Source: Gambelia wislizenii
Lineage: Eukaryota; Chordata; Lepidosauria; Squamata; Crotaphytidae
DNA length: 64,000 nucleotides
Assembly: GCA_030847615.1 (NCBI GenBank)
Contig: JAUMIR010000005.1
Span: 164,576,596-164,640,595 of the forward strand
Direction of reading: 5' to 3'
In this document: in pieces, positions 47,969 through 58,260 of the stretch
Layout: every line of letters begins with the position of its first letter
Position numbering within the stretch: position 1 is the first letter of the stretch
Program-made: the position numbers and the translations under genes
Notes under the pieces: model-generated
What the model was told of the DNA's origin: nothing
The model's database searches: none
The model's input: only the letters and a program-made list of their open reading frames with translations

Positions 47969-47982
47969 GGTTATGAGCCCAG
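47969..47982 (+). promoter_or_regulatory. Primer-binding site (initiator tRNA-Met, internal)
   Basis: GGTTATGAGCCCAG directly follows the LTR-like end. It is complementary, bar one base, to the CUGGGCCCAUAACC anticodon region of initiator tRNA-Met, the site used by half-tRNA priming in Drosophila copia. The leader continues to about 48309. Confidence 0.75.
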
Positions 47983-48344
47983 AACTGGACGTATCATGGA
48001 CATGGGGTTGCCCAGGGTGCCCCTTTTTGCTGCCTTGGTGTATTACCTAATTTTGGATTTAATTTTGGAGATGTTTTTGGGATTCCTGTCTACGCCTGGC
48101 AAGTCTGGAGGAGTTCACGAGCCTGGAGGAACAGATTATCAATTCTGGATGCTGAGATGCCTGAATGCTGCTGAGAGGAGCTGTATGACGGTCCCAGCTG
48201 GTAAGCTACCCTGTTAAGGAATTTACCCAGCTGAGAGGGGCTTGATAGTTCAAAGTAGTAGCCAGGGCAGTCAGCCAAGGAAATTTGCCTTTTGAAAGAC
48301 TGATTGACAGGAAAACCTGTCCTTGACACCCCTCTAAATTTCTC

Positions 48345-50344
48345 ACTTGGGCAAATGTGTGTTACATATCAGACATTACACCCAATTTGTTACATAAAAC
48401 AGTGAACTCTGTTTTAAACCATACAGAACCTTTTAAAGTTTATACACATAGTTTGGCCCACCACTATGAAATCCAGGGGCCTTCTCTACGTAAATGCACT
48501 CATCAAGGTTGGCATTTAGATAGGCAGTTTCCACATGAAAATGATTAACTTTGAACCTGTGCAAACTTGCAAAAGACAAAGCAATCTTGATACTTTGAGC
48601 CTGGGCAGTGGGTGCAAACACTTGATCATAGTTCAGATACTTTATCTGTGAATAACCCTTTGCCACCAAACGTGCTTTATATTTGATATTACCATCGTGC
48701 ATTTTGTTTCTTTTTTGTACACCCAATGGCATCCAACGGCCTTCTGGCCCTCTGCCAGTGGGACAACTTCATACATGTCATGCTCTGCAATGGATTTCAT
48801 TTCATCCTCCATTGCATATCTCCACCTTTGTTGCTCATCCTGAGGCAACTTCAGGACTTCAGTGTAACTGTCAGGTTCAATAGTTACCTGACACACTCTC
48901 ACATTTTGCACAGTAAACCTCTGAGGTGGCACCCACTTTGTTGCTCTGCTAAAATGCCGGGGAATGACAGGCTCAGGTTCACTTTCAGAGTCACTTTTGG
49001 ACTCACTTTCTGTGTCAGTACTCTCCTGTTTTGCAGCTCTCCATTCAGGTTTTGGGGAAGAGTTAGCACCTGACCCAGCTGCTTGTTGTTGCTGGTCATC
49101 TTATGCCTCATTCCTGCTTGAAGGCAGAAGCACTTCTGGGTGAGAATGCACATGGCTCCAATTCACATGCTCCTCAAACTCAGCATTTCTAGATATCAGA
49201 ACTTTGCCATTTGGCAGTGCAAAACGCCATGCTTTACTGCCATGCTCATAGCCCAGAAATCTTAGCCTTCTAGCCTTGGGATCATCCTTCCTCCTGGCTA
49301 TCATGGGAATGTTTACCCACACATAGGATCCAAAGATCCTAATGTGCTTCACAGATGGCTTCTTGCCATACATCATGAAAAATTGAGTATTTGACATCAC
49401 AGAACTTGGAATGCGGTTACAAAAATAATTAGCCATCAACATGGCCTCCCCCCAGTACTTTTTGTCCATGTTTTCATCAATCATCAGGTTATCTTTCATT
49501 GTTTGCAGAACGCCAAACCTTAGTTCTGCAACTTCATTGTGAGCGGGAGTTCCAGGGGTTGTCAGCCTATGGAAAATTCCTTTCTGCTTTAGCCACCTTT
49601 GGAACTCATGGGACATGAATTCCCCCCCTCCTCGTCTGAATGTAGAGCAGAGAGCCTCTCAGGAAAGTGTCTCTCAGTGAAAGAAACCCATTGTTTGAAA
49701 ACCTCAAATGTTTCATCCTTACTGTTGAGTAGGAAACAAAATGAGAAACAGCTATAGTCATCTACAATTACCAAAGCAAACCTGGCCCCTCCCGATGATT
49801 CAGGAAAAGGCCCAGCCAGATCCATGTGGACCAGCTCCAGAATTCTTTTTGACCTCCTGTCACTGAATTTTGGAATAGGAAGGATCTTATTTTTGGATTG
49901 TTTACAAACCCCACAATCCAGAAATTTGTCATACCCCTCTACCTTTAAATCATTAACTATGTCAGACATCTGTTTAAGGACCTTGTAGCTGAGATGTCCA
50001 AACCTCCTATGCATCAAATGAACACAATTGTCATGCATAGGAATATTTGTCATTACAGAATGAGCTTGAGCCTGCTGGGGACAATCATACATGTAATACA
50101 ATTGATTATGAAACACACCCTCAGCCAAAATAGCATCATCCTTCAAAACACAACATCCTTTCCCTTTAAATTTTATTATACAGCCCTCCTGCATCAATTT
50201 TGCAACAGAAAGCAAACACATCTTTAAATCAGGAACAAATTGGACATTTTTAACATCTTTGTTAAGACAAGATACAAAACAAGTACCCTCACCCAGACAT
50301 TTTGACTTTGACCCATCAGCTAAGCTTACATTGCAAGGGTTCAC
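48345..50344 (-). pseudogene. pol: Copia 1 pol (integrase and partial RT)
   Basis: Pol reads right to left. 50344-49589 starts at NPCNVSLADGSKSKCLGEG, just after the usual protease site, so the protease aspartate is absent. The pre-integrase zinc motif follows (HRRFGHLS...DCGVCKQSK), then integrase with the first catalytic D in LVHMDLAGPF and the second in LHSDE, where the frame breaks. The next frame (49616-49101) contains AHNEVAELRFGVL with the third catalytic E. Reverse transcriptase begins near 48932 (YEVVPLAEGQKAVGCHWVYK), continues with VNHFHVETAYLNANLDECIY and, after a frameshift at 48433, KVLYGLKQS. It ends near 48345 before the YxDD motif. RNase H is missing. The element cannot transpose on its own. 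Confidence 0.88.
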
Positions 50345-50357
50345 TGCAAGGAAAACC

Positions 50358-50678
50358 TGTCAAAACCAGCCTGTGTTTGAAATACTAGCTGCTGAGAAAG
50401 TGAGTTCCTGTGTTTGGTCTTATCTTATCTGTATGTAGTATTGCAGCTATGAGAAGACACTGAGATGCTGTTTTTACTCTGTAGTCAGAGAAAGCTATAG
50501 TACTTTTGTAGAACTTTATAATAAAACTGGAAAAGGATATTTTTCATCTGTCTCCATGTCTCCATGCCTCTACACACCTAGGTATGCAGAAGGACATATA
50601 ATCCTCATGTTTCTGCTGTTCTGCTGTTATTCCCTCTGGGCATGTACAGATTGCTCAGACGGGCTGCCTATCCTGACA
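50358..50678 (+). repeat. Copia 1 right LTR
   Basis: About 321 bp opening TGTCAAAACC after a purine-rich AAGGAAAA stretch (possible polypurine tract) and ending CTGCCTATCCTGACA. It has an AATAAA at 50520-50525 with ~150 bp of U5-like sequence after it. The left boundary is inferred, because no full second LTR exists for comparison. Confidence 0.55.
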
Positions 50679-51030
50679 GTCATCTTGGCTTCTAGGGAGA
50701 GTTCAGGCTTGATTTTCTCTACAACCCTTTGATTTGTTGTAGGTATACAACAAATCCACAACATCCATAGAACTCTTCTCTAGCACCACATTTCACCTGG
50801 CTTTATTTTCTTCCTATCAGTTTTCTTCACTATCCAGCTTTTACAGTACAACCATACATAGAAATTAGAAATACAATGGCATGGACAATCCTAATTTTAG
50901 TATTAAATGATAAATCATTACACTTCAGGATGTTATCTACTTCCTTCATAGCTGCCCTTCCAAGTCCTAGTCTTGTCTTCAAGTGCTCATATAAGGTAAT
51001 GAGGAGAAAAGTTTAAAAACTTCTTGCATG

Positions 51031-53104
51031 TCATTCTAACACTCAAATAAGAAGGAGGTATTTTAATTATTTTGTCATAGTTGGTGACAAATATAGTAGT
51101 TGTTCAGGATTTCAGCATTGATGTCAGGAAAAGTAGGATCCCCACCACCATCTGTAGTAGATCATAACTTTTCCTCGGAAGTGTATCTTGGATGTGGGAA
51201 TGACTACTTGACTATAAGAATACTCTATAATGCTGTATTTCCTAGAAAGTCCCAATTAAAGACTCAACCCTTCCAAAATGGTATAAGCAAACAGTTTTTA
51301 TGAAACCTTCCTTCATAGCATTGCAGCTCCTGTACAGTCTGGCTGTGAGGAACTGAAATTGTATAGTGATGTTACCTGTCTGCTTCAATTTTTTTATTTT
51401 AAAAAAGACAGTAAAGATAAATTCTACACACTGTTGTGGTTCACTCTTGTGGTCCATAAGAATACTTGTATCTCAGCCAGAAGGATGATAAAAATGATGT
51501 GTATGAGATATTCAATCCTAAATTTTCATTTGTTTAGACTTCCATATTCTCAGTGGGACATAGTTGGATTGTGTTTTCATTTCCATGTGCATTTTCAAGA
51601 CTCTTTCTGAGTAAATAATTTATGTTGCTGCTATTCAGGCAGTAATAGACATTTTGGAATAGATAATTCTCAGTATATTTTGTGAGACATTGCCTCAGGT
51701 ATTTTTAAAATAGATGATGACTTACGTTGAACCTCAAAATATTATGCTATGAATTTAAATTGAAAAGAAAAAAAAACTTCCCAGTGATATGTTATTTCCA
51801 GACACAATAAGTGATACCAGTTCTTTTTTATAAGTAATTTGTACTCAACTGATTTATCTTGTGGATCAAATTCAGGTCTTGTACCACAGAAAAATGGAAT
51901 TATGGAAATAATTTGAAAGAGTTTATTGGCCTTTGTATAACATTCAATGATTAGAATGTATGATTTGAATATCCTTGAAGTTTCTAAATTTAAAGATGTT
52001 GAATTGCATGAAAATTGAGATACAGATTAAATTGGGTGAATTGTAGCTATAAAGTAACACACAACGACAAATATTTGGAGTGATGTGTGAAAGTCTGGTG
52101 TTTTTGGTTTCAATTTTCCCTTAAAAACAAAAACAAAAACAAGGAGAGCATTAAGCCCTGTGTTGCAGTTTCCATTTTAACCAGAGCTCTCATAGTTTTA
52201 GAAAGAATATTCTTGGTTAGATAATGCCCTAAATTCCAGGGTTTATATTTGTATTTAGAATTTCTTATTTGTATTTTATCATCTGCATCTGAGACAGCTT
52301 GGGTTACTTCAAATATTGCTTTCAAGATCCCGGAAAGATTTTAGTTTGATAGCTGGTAAGTGTTATTCTGAAACGATTGCTTTCAGGTTACCTGAAATAC
52401 TGTTTTATCTTGTATATACCTACGCAAATATGCAGATCTTCCAAGGAGCCCTGGTTGGTATGCTCCTGTCAAGTAGAATGAAGCGAATGTCGACTGAGGA
52501 AAGGGCTTTCATAGCAGTAGTATCCTGGATTTTTTTTAATTCAGTCATGCTTTTTAAACAAACAAACACACACTTTAAGCTCTTACTTTTTTGGTGTGAT
52601 AGTTGCCAAAGTGTTTTATTCTGATACTACTAGAAGGAACATTTACATAACATTTTTAACTGGTTTCTTTTTGGCTTATTGTACACATCTGTTTATCTTT
52701 GTCCCTGTGTACCATTGTGTTATGCATTTGTGAGGGGAATGATCTGTAAACATCCCAGACAAGTTTTTTTTAAAGGAAACAACTACACATGTTTAAACAA
52801 CTAAAACAAAGTCAGATGAAATTTGAGGATTTTTAAATGGCTGACCAGATGTTGACAACTATACATAGCTCTTAATAATTGTGGATATTGGGATAATTGT
52901 TAATTTATAGTGCAACAGGTCTTGTTACCAGGTATACTGTCAGCTCATATTTTTGTTCACATATGTACGTGTGTTCATATATGTTCTGAGTAAGAGATCT
53001 TTGAACTTTGACAGTAGGGTGTTACAAGCAGATTGGATTCAATAATCCACATCTCAAAAGAGTATTCAACATGGAATTTTATGGAGAACACAAGAATGAA
53101 AATA
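51031..53104. other. Repeat-poor stretch
   Basis: About 2 kb of mostly AT-rich sequence with no recognised element; an (AAAAC)n run lies at 52124-52142. Confidence 0.4.
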
Positions 53105-53310
53105 CAATGGGCTCTTGGTATCCACTGGAGTTTGGTTCCATGACCCACCCACCACCTCCTCTCCCAAATGGATACCAAAAGTACCTTTGTAAACAATGGG
53201 ATAGTAAAAATGGTGCTCTTAAATAAAATGGCAAAATCAAGGTTTGCTTTTTGGGGAAAAATGTGGAATATTTTCAAGCCTTGGATTGTTGAATCCATGG
53301 ATGCAGAATC
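53105..53310. mobile_element. Tigger-like MITE
   Basis: CAATGGGCTCTTGGTATCCA CTGG at the left after a TA, the internal AAAATGGCAAAATCAAGG block, and TTGTTGAATCCATGGATGCA G at the right match the copies at 35880 and 39040 in reverse orientation. The right terminus is eroded. Confidence 0.75.
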
Positions 53311-53394
53311 ATTGTGGCATAAAGCTTGTGGCATGGACCCTGGAGAAAATACCTGTAGAATTTAAAGATAATGTAAAGATATGTGTTATTAAGT

Positions 53395-55490
53395 CTAATT
53401 GACCAGGAGCCAGAAGCACTCTGGATTGAACTCAGGAACATTGTCAGGGAGGAATGGAAAAAGACACTATCTGCAGCAACCAAGAAAGAGAAGTCTTAAT
53501 GGGTGACAGATGAAACTCTTCAAGCAGTTAAGGACGGACAAGAAGCAGAAGTCAAAGGTGACAGAAATGGGGTCAGAACCCTGAATGACTTGTGGGTAGG
53601 GACAAAGAGAACTACTATAATAATCAATACAGAGAAATAGAAGATAACAAAAAAGGAAGAGCAAGACACCTCTCCCACAAGATCCAAAAAAATCAAAGGA
53701 AAATTTAAAGCAAGAGTGGGGATGTTCTGTGACTGCAGAGGAACACATTATATGACCAAGTACAAATAAAAAGCCTGTGAAAAGAATACACTGGAGAACT
53801 ATATAAAAGCAATGAAAGGATTGCAGATTAATTCAAGAACCACTTGAAGATGAGCCTCCAGTTTTAGAAAGTGAAGTGGAAGCTGCACTCAGAGCACTTG
53901 GGAGAAATAAATCACCAGCAACAGATGGTAAACCAATAGAGTTGCTTCAAGTTATAGAGACAGAGTCTACAGTTGTCCCTCCATATCCACGGATTTGGTA
54001 TCCATGAATTTAAGTATTCATGGCTTGAAAATATTCTTTAAAAAATAATAATCTGCAAAGCAAACCTTGATTTTGCTATCTTATATAAGGGACACCATTT
54101 TGCTATGCCATTGCATATAATAGAATTTGAGTGTTTATGGATTTTGCAATCCACGGGGGGTTGTGGAATCAAACCCCAGCAAATATGAAGAGACAATTAT
54201 AGTTCTAACTAAAATTTGTCAACAAATACGGGGGGGGGGGAAATAGCTCACAGATTGAAAACGCTCAATTCCAATCTCCCAAGAAAACAGACACCAGGGA
54301 TTGCAGTAACTGCAGGACCACTGCATTAATCTCCCGTCCAAACAAAGTGATGCTCAAAATTCTACAACTATATGTGGAGTGAGAAATGCCAGATGTCCAA
54401 GCTGAGTTTAGAAAGGGAAGAGACACTAGGGATCATATTGCAAACATATGTTGGATAATGGAGCACATCAAAGAATTTCAGAAGATCAGCCTGTGCTTTA
54501 TAGATTATAGCAAAGCCTTTGATTGTGTAGAACATGAAAAACTATGGATCATTCTTAAAGCAATGGGTGTGCTACAGCACTTGATTGTCCTGATGTGTAA
54601 TCTGTACTCAGGACAAAAGGCTATCATGAGGACAGAATACAAAGACATGAAATAGTTTCCAGTTGACAAGGGGGTTATTTGTTTTACTTGTAGGCAGAAC
54701 TTAACATCCATAAAGCAGTATTAGACCTAGAGGAAGAAGGTCTGAAAATTGGAGGAAGGAAATTAACAATTCAAGATATGCAGATGACACCATACTACTA
54801 GCAGAAAATAGCAAAGACTTGGAACACTTACTAAATAAAGACAAGGAAGAACGTGCAAAGGCAGGTTTACAGTTGAACATTATGAAAACAAAAATAATGA
54901 CATAACTTTAAAGTAGACAATGAAGACATTGAAACAGTTCAAGATTTTCCATTCCTTGGCTTAGTCATTACTCAATCGAGACTGCAGTCAAGAAATCAGA
55001 AGACTAATACTTAGAAGGGTAGCTATGAAGGAACTAGATAAGATCCTGAAGTGTAAAGTTATATTACTGAATACTAATGTTAGGATTGTCCATGTCATTG
55101 TATTTCAAATTTCTGTGTATGGTTGTGGATAGTGAAGAAAGCTGATAGGGAAAAAAAATCAACTCATTTGAAATGTAGTGCTGTAGAAGAGTTCTACAGA
55201 TATTGTTGACTGCTAAAAAGACAAATAAATGGGCCCTTGAGCAAATCAAGCCTGAACTCTTCCTAGAAGGCAACATGACTAAACAGACTGCTGTGCTTTG
55301 GCCATATCTTGAGAAGACGTGACTCATCAGAAAAGATAATAATGCTTGGTAATGTGGAAAGCAGTAGGAAAAGAGGAAGACCACATTCAGATGGATAAAC
55401 TCAATCAAGGAAGCCATGGCTCTGAGTCTTGTGGGAGATGTGCAGGGCTGTTGAGGATAGGGTGACTTGAGGTCCATCGTTGATAACAAC
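53395..55490 (+). pseudogene. RTE-BovB LINE ORF2 remnant
   Basis: Successive frames follow BovB ORF2 from the linker before reverse transcriptase to the C-terminus. WVTDETLQAVKDGQEAEVKG lies near 53500, ALGRNKSPATDG near 53900 and ALISRPNKVMLKILQ near 54330. 54386-54655 keeps 89 codons: MPDVQAEFRKGRDTRDHIAN, then CFIDYSKAFDCVEHEKLW (motif A). RYADDTILLAEN (motif C) is at about 54775, and CFGHILRRRDSSEKIIMLGN near 55300. The 3' end near 55490 is TTGATAACAACAACAA. The endonuclease is missing, and stops, a Tigger-like insertion (53970-54199) and a deletion between motifs A and C make it inactive. BovB is typical of squamates and known for horizontal transfer. Confidence 0.88.
53970..54199. mobile_element. 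Tigger-like MITE in BovB
   Basis: Left end CAGTTGTCCCTCCATATCC, right end close to the complement (AAATATGAAGAGACAATTA). TA lies at 53968-53969 and 54200-54201. It splits the BovB frame after IETES. Confidence 0.88.
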
Positions 55491-55842
55491 AACAAAGGGG
55501 GGTATGAAAATAAAACAAATAAAACATTATCATTATACCATTACCATTAAACTAAGGTTAAAATATGTGAATCATGGATGTATCAACGTACAAGGTATTT
55601 GCATTAATTGACACTAACAGCAATTATAGTATAGAGACAGAAAGAATATTCAATGATGTGAAAGAAAAACATGAAAAAGTGGTTTTCAAGAATTGGGAAA
55701 CCTGACAAGAAGAAACCTGTGCCCCAAGGTGTTGCAGAGAGTGTCTGTTCTTCCCTGCAGAATTTCTCTGCCTCTCACCAGATCATCCAGCTGTGTTCTG
55801 ACACCCGGAGTACAATAAGGCATCCTTTAGGACTTCCGAAAG
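55491..55842. other. Unassigned sequence before copia 2
   Basis: A short open stretch near 55671-55840 reads KKWFSRIGKPDKKK but matches no family I can name with confidence. It may include a divergent U3 of the 5' LTR, as it does not align with the 3' LTR. Confidence 0.35.
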
Positions 55843-56148
55843 TCCTTATTGGTATGTAAGAGCATGTGATTGAGTAAGCCAATGCCCTGTAACTATGTAT
55901 ATAAGAGAGCCCAGAACAGAGCTCACCTCGTCTTCTTGTGAATGCTGATGCCTTGTGAAGCAGTTTGTCCTTCATTTGTAAATATTTGTACATATTGCAA
56001 CTCCATGACTTTGAAAATAAAAGTGCCTCCTGCTTATTTGGATATCAGACACTCTGTGTGTGAATATTCTTGGGAACAGATTGCTACTAAGTCTGCTGAG
56101 ATTTTTTTGGTTTCTGCCTGGGACTGAGTGTCCTATCATCACCTGACA
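55843..56148 (+). repeat. Copia 2 5' LTR (partial)
   Basis: Aligns with the 3' LTR from CCTTATTGGT to the terminal CCTGACA with scattered differences. The upstream ~115 bp of U3 present in the 3' LTR is absent here. TATATAAG (55898-55905) is a plausible TATA box and AATAAAAG near 56016 a polyadenylation signal. Confidence 0.85.
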
Positions 56149-56150
56149 GT

Positions 56151-56164
56151 GGTTATGGGCCCAG
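56151..56164 (+). promoter_or_regulatory. Primer-binding site (initiator tRNA-Met, internal)
   Basis: GGTTATGGGCCCAG, two bases after the LTR, is perfectly complementary to CUGGGCCCAUAACC, the anticodon stem-loop region of initiator tRNA-Met. It is the same site as in Drosophila copia, where a cleaved half-tRNA primes minus-strand synthesis. It does not match the 3' CCA end of a tRNA. Confidence 0.88.
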
Positions 56165-56377
56165 CTGATTGATCTCAGATTAGATAAGCTGCACCCTGAA
56201 AAGTTTCCAGAATTTTTTTGTTGTTTTGATTGTTTTTGGCTAGTTGGCTGTAAAACAGTTAAGTTTCAGCCAAGCTCTGTGTTAGAGCTATCTTCAAGCA
56301 GCCTTGAAGATCTGCCAGCTGCCAGCTATTTGTGTTTCATAGCTAGAGATTTTTTTTTTAATTATTCAGACAACACA

Positions 56378-57150
56378 ATGGCAGATACTAGCCTCGTTCG
56401 TTTTGAGAAATTGGCTGCTGGAAATTGTCCAGCCTGAAGTTTATATATATGGAGGCTTTATTAATTAAGGACAATTTGTGGCATGTTTTGGAAAATGAAA
56501 CTGTGATCCCAGAGGGTTCAGAAGATGAAATAGCAGTGTTCAGGCTAGCAGACCGGAAGGCTAAAGTTGCAATTCTCTTATCGCTCAGCCCCTTCCAGTT
56601 AATACACGCGGCCCCAGCAAAGACAGCCTTTCAGCTTTGGACAGCTTTGAAAATGGTTCATCAGAATTCGTCCTGCCTCTCCAAGATGATATGGCCTAAG
56701 ACTTTATAACACAAAGCTGTCTACTGGAGGCTGCATGAAAGCCCATTTGGAAGAAATGAGGCAGGTTTTTCAAGAGGTAGCCAATAGAGGGGTGGACATT
56801 CCAGAAGCCCATAAGTGTTTTATTTTATTGGGCAGTTTGCCAAAGGAATGGGATTTCCTAATGTACAGTCTGCAGACCACCAGGGAGAGTGATTTGTCTG
56901 TAGACTTGGTATCTGGGCGTATTCTGGAAGAGGTCCAATGGAAGCAATTTGATTCCCGGATGGAAGGGAATAAACAGCCACAAATTACCAGATGCAATTG
57001 CGAGAGCACTGAAACAGAGGCCTCTGTGGAGGAGAGAGCCTGCAGCTATGGGAAACGCTGTTTCAGAATGCAAAAGGCCTAGACATTTTAAGAAGGACTG
57101 TAAGATGCCTGCATCAGACAGGAGGGATGGCACAGCTACAGGGCAAAGGA
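56378..57150 (+). pseudogene. gag: Copia 2 gag
   Basis: The likely start is ATG at 56378 (MADTSLVRFEKLAAGN), 213 bp after the PBS. A frameshift near 56430 leads into MEALLIKDNLWHVLENET and AKVAILLSLSPFQLIHAAPA, the gag-polypeptide/UBN2 fold of copia elements. Another break near 56705 precedes EEMRQVFQEVANRGVDIPEA HKCFILLGSLPKEWDFLMY. The CX2CX4HX4C zinc knuckle is recognisable only across two frames: CSYGKRCFRMQK, then RHFKKDC. In an intact element this protein packages the RNA into particles; here it is not translatable as one chain. Confidence 0.82.
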
Positions 57151-58260
57151 GGGGTGCATCCTCTCAGGCTGCAAGCCATGTCTTGGTAGCAAAGCACCAT
57201 CCTGATGGTACTGAGGGAAGATGCCTGGTGCAGGTGCAGAAAATGGGCACTGCATATGTGCCATCTTTTGGTAAAGATTTTGAAAATGTGTTATATGTTA
57301 GTGAACTGGAGAACTGTATATTGAGTCTGTCCCAAATGACTACTGATGGTTATAAAGCGATATTTGAGGGGGACCACTGTACAATAACAGAAAAGCATAA
57401 CATGAATAATGTCTGTGCAAAAGGGATAAAGAAACATAGGTTGTATTACATGTTGCCTAAAGGGAAGGTGGCAAATGTGAATTCTGCAGACAACGTGCCC
57501 CTATATGCTAAGTGTGTTCATTAGTACTACAGGCTAATGGGCCATGCTAGTTACAAAGGGTTAAAGGAGCTAGCAAAGGTTTGCCCTGGTCTAAGCATGA
57601 AACACTGCCCAAACTTCTTAGAATGTGCTGTGTCTAGGAAAGTTAAGGTGAAGGCTTAACCCAGTGTGTCACCAAAAGACCCTTTGAGGTTGTCCATGCT
57701 GATTTGACAAGTCCCTATAAGCCCACTGAAGGGGCTAGCCATTATTTATTTGTAATTGTGGACAGACACACTATGTACACCTACATATACTTACTGAAGG
57801 AGAAAAATCAGGCTACAGACAGGTTTTGTGAGTGGGTGAATGCAGTGGAATGCAAATTTCCTTCTCATAAGATTTCCAGTCTGGTCACGGATAGGGGAGG
57901 GAAATTCTTATCCAACAGTCTGCAGACCTGGATGTGTTGGAGGGGCATCAGACACTAGACCACAAACCCAGCATCTCCAGGGGAGGATGGGCTTGCAGAA
58001 AGGAAAATTGGGATGTTAAAGTGTATGATGGAGTGCATGATGGAAGATGCACAAACCCCAGCTGGGCTGTGGGGGGATGCAGTGAAGACTGCTGCTTACC
58101 ATTTAAATAGACTGTGGACGTCTAGTGTCAACCAGACCCCATATTGTCTATTATATGATAGAGCACCAAACCTCAAGCACCTGAGGAATTTTGCACAAGG
58201 AAGAGTGGGCAGCCTAAAACCAGGAGGCTGTGCATCTTAGGCTATGAAGGTAATAAGTAC
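57151..58260 (+). pseudogene. pol: Copia 2 protease remnant and integrase
   Basis: The protease catalytic D(S/T)G is not found; only the downstream FENVLYVSELENCILSLSQM part remains. The pre-integrase zinc motif follows as LMGHASYKGLKEL...HCPNFLECAV, with a stop where the first His region should be (57522) and one of the usual Cys pairs decayed. Integrase: first catalytic D in VHADLTSPYKPTEG (57690-57725), LFVIVDRHT, second D in SSLVTDRGGKFLSN. After a stop at 57956, GEDGLAERKIGMLK carries the third catalytic E. KTAAYHLNRL, QTPYCLLYDRAPNLKHLRNF and CILGYEGNKY-like residues give the copia C-terminal extension. The DDE triad is thus traceable, but the frame is broken at least three times. Confidence 0.87.

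Larger units (their letters stand above)
47906..50678. mobile_element. Ty1/copia-type element 1, rearranged
   Basis: The unit begins TGTCAGGATAGGCAG and ends CTGCCTATCCTGACA, and BovB sequence continues on both sides, so it is a single insertion. The left flank ends in (A)GTC and the right flank starts GTC, a possible short duplication. The left LTR-like end, PBS and right LTR (AATAAA at 50520) are in plus orientation, whereas pol is on the minus strand between two GGAAAACCTGTC motifs (48310-48321 and 50350-50361). Gag and the protease catalytic site are missing. An inverted interior or a nested element explains this; I cannot decide which. Confidence 0.75.
47645..51030 (-). pseudogene. RTE-BovB LINE 3' part, interrupted
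   Basis: The 3' end lies at the left: TTGTTGTTAACTGCTGTCAA GTC, the BovB-type tail. Moving right, the complement matches the final ORF2 segment seen on the plus strand at 55250-55450 (compare CTCATGATATGGCC here with GGCCATATCTTGAG there). The match stops at 47905 and resumes at 50679 with CATCTTGGCTTCTAGGGAGA, so the copia-type element at 47906-50678 inserted into it. The remnant fades after about 51030. No open frame. Confidence 0.75.

Noticed and set aside
52316..52624. 102-codon plus-strand frame
   Set aside because: No motif, ordinary AT-rich composition, chance frame length.
55671..55859. Small frame KKWFSRIGKPDKKK... as a possible transposase or host exon
   Set aside because: Too short and no recognisable family; overlaps the 5' LTR of copia 2.
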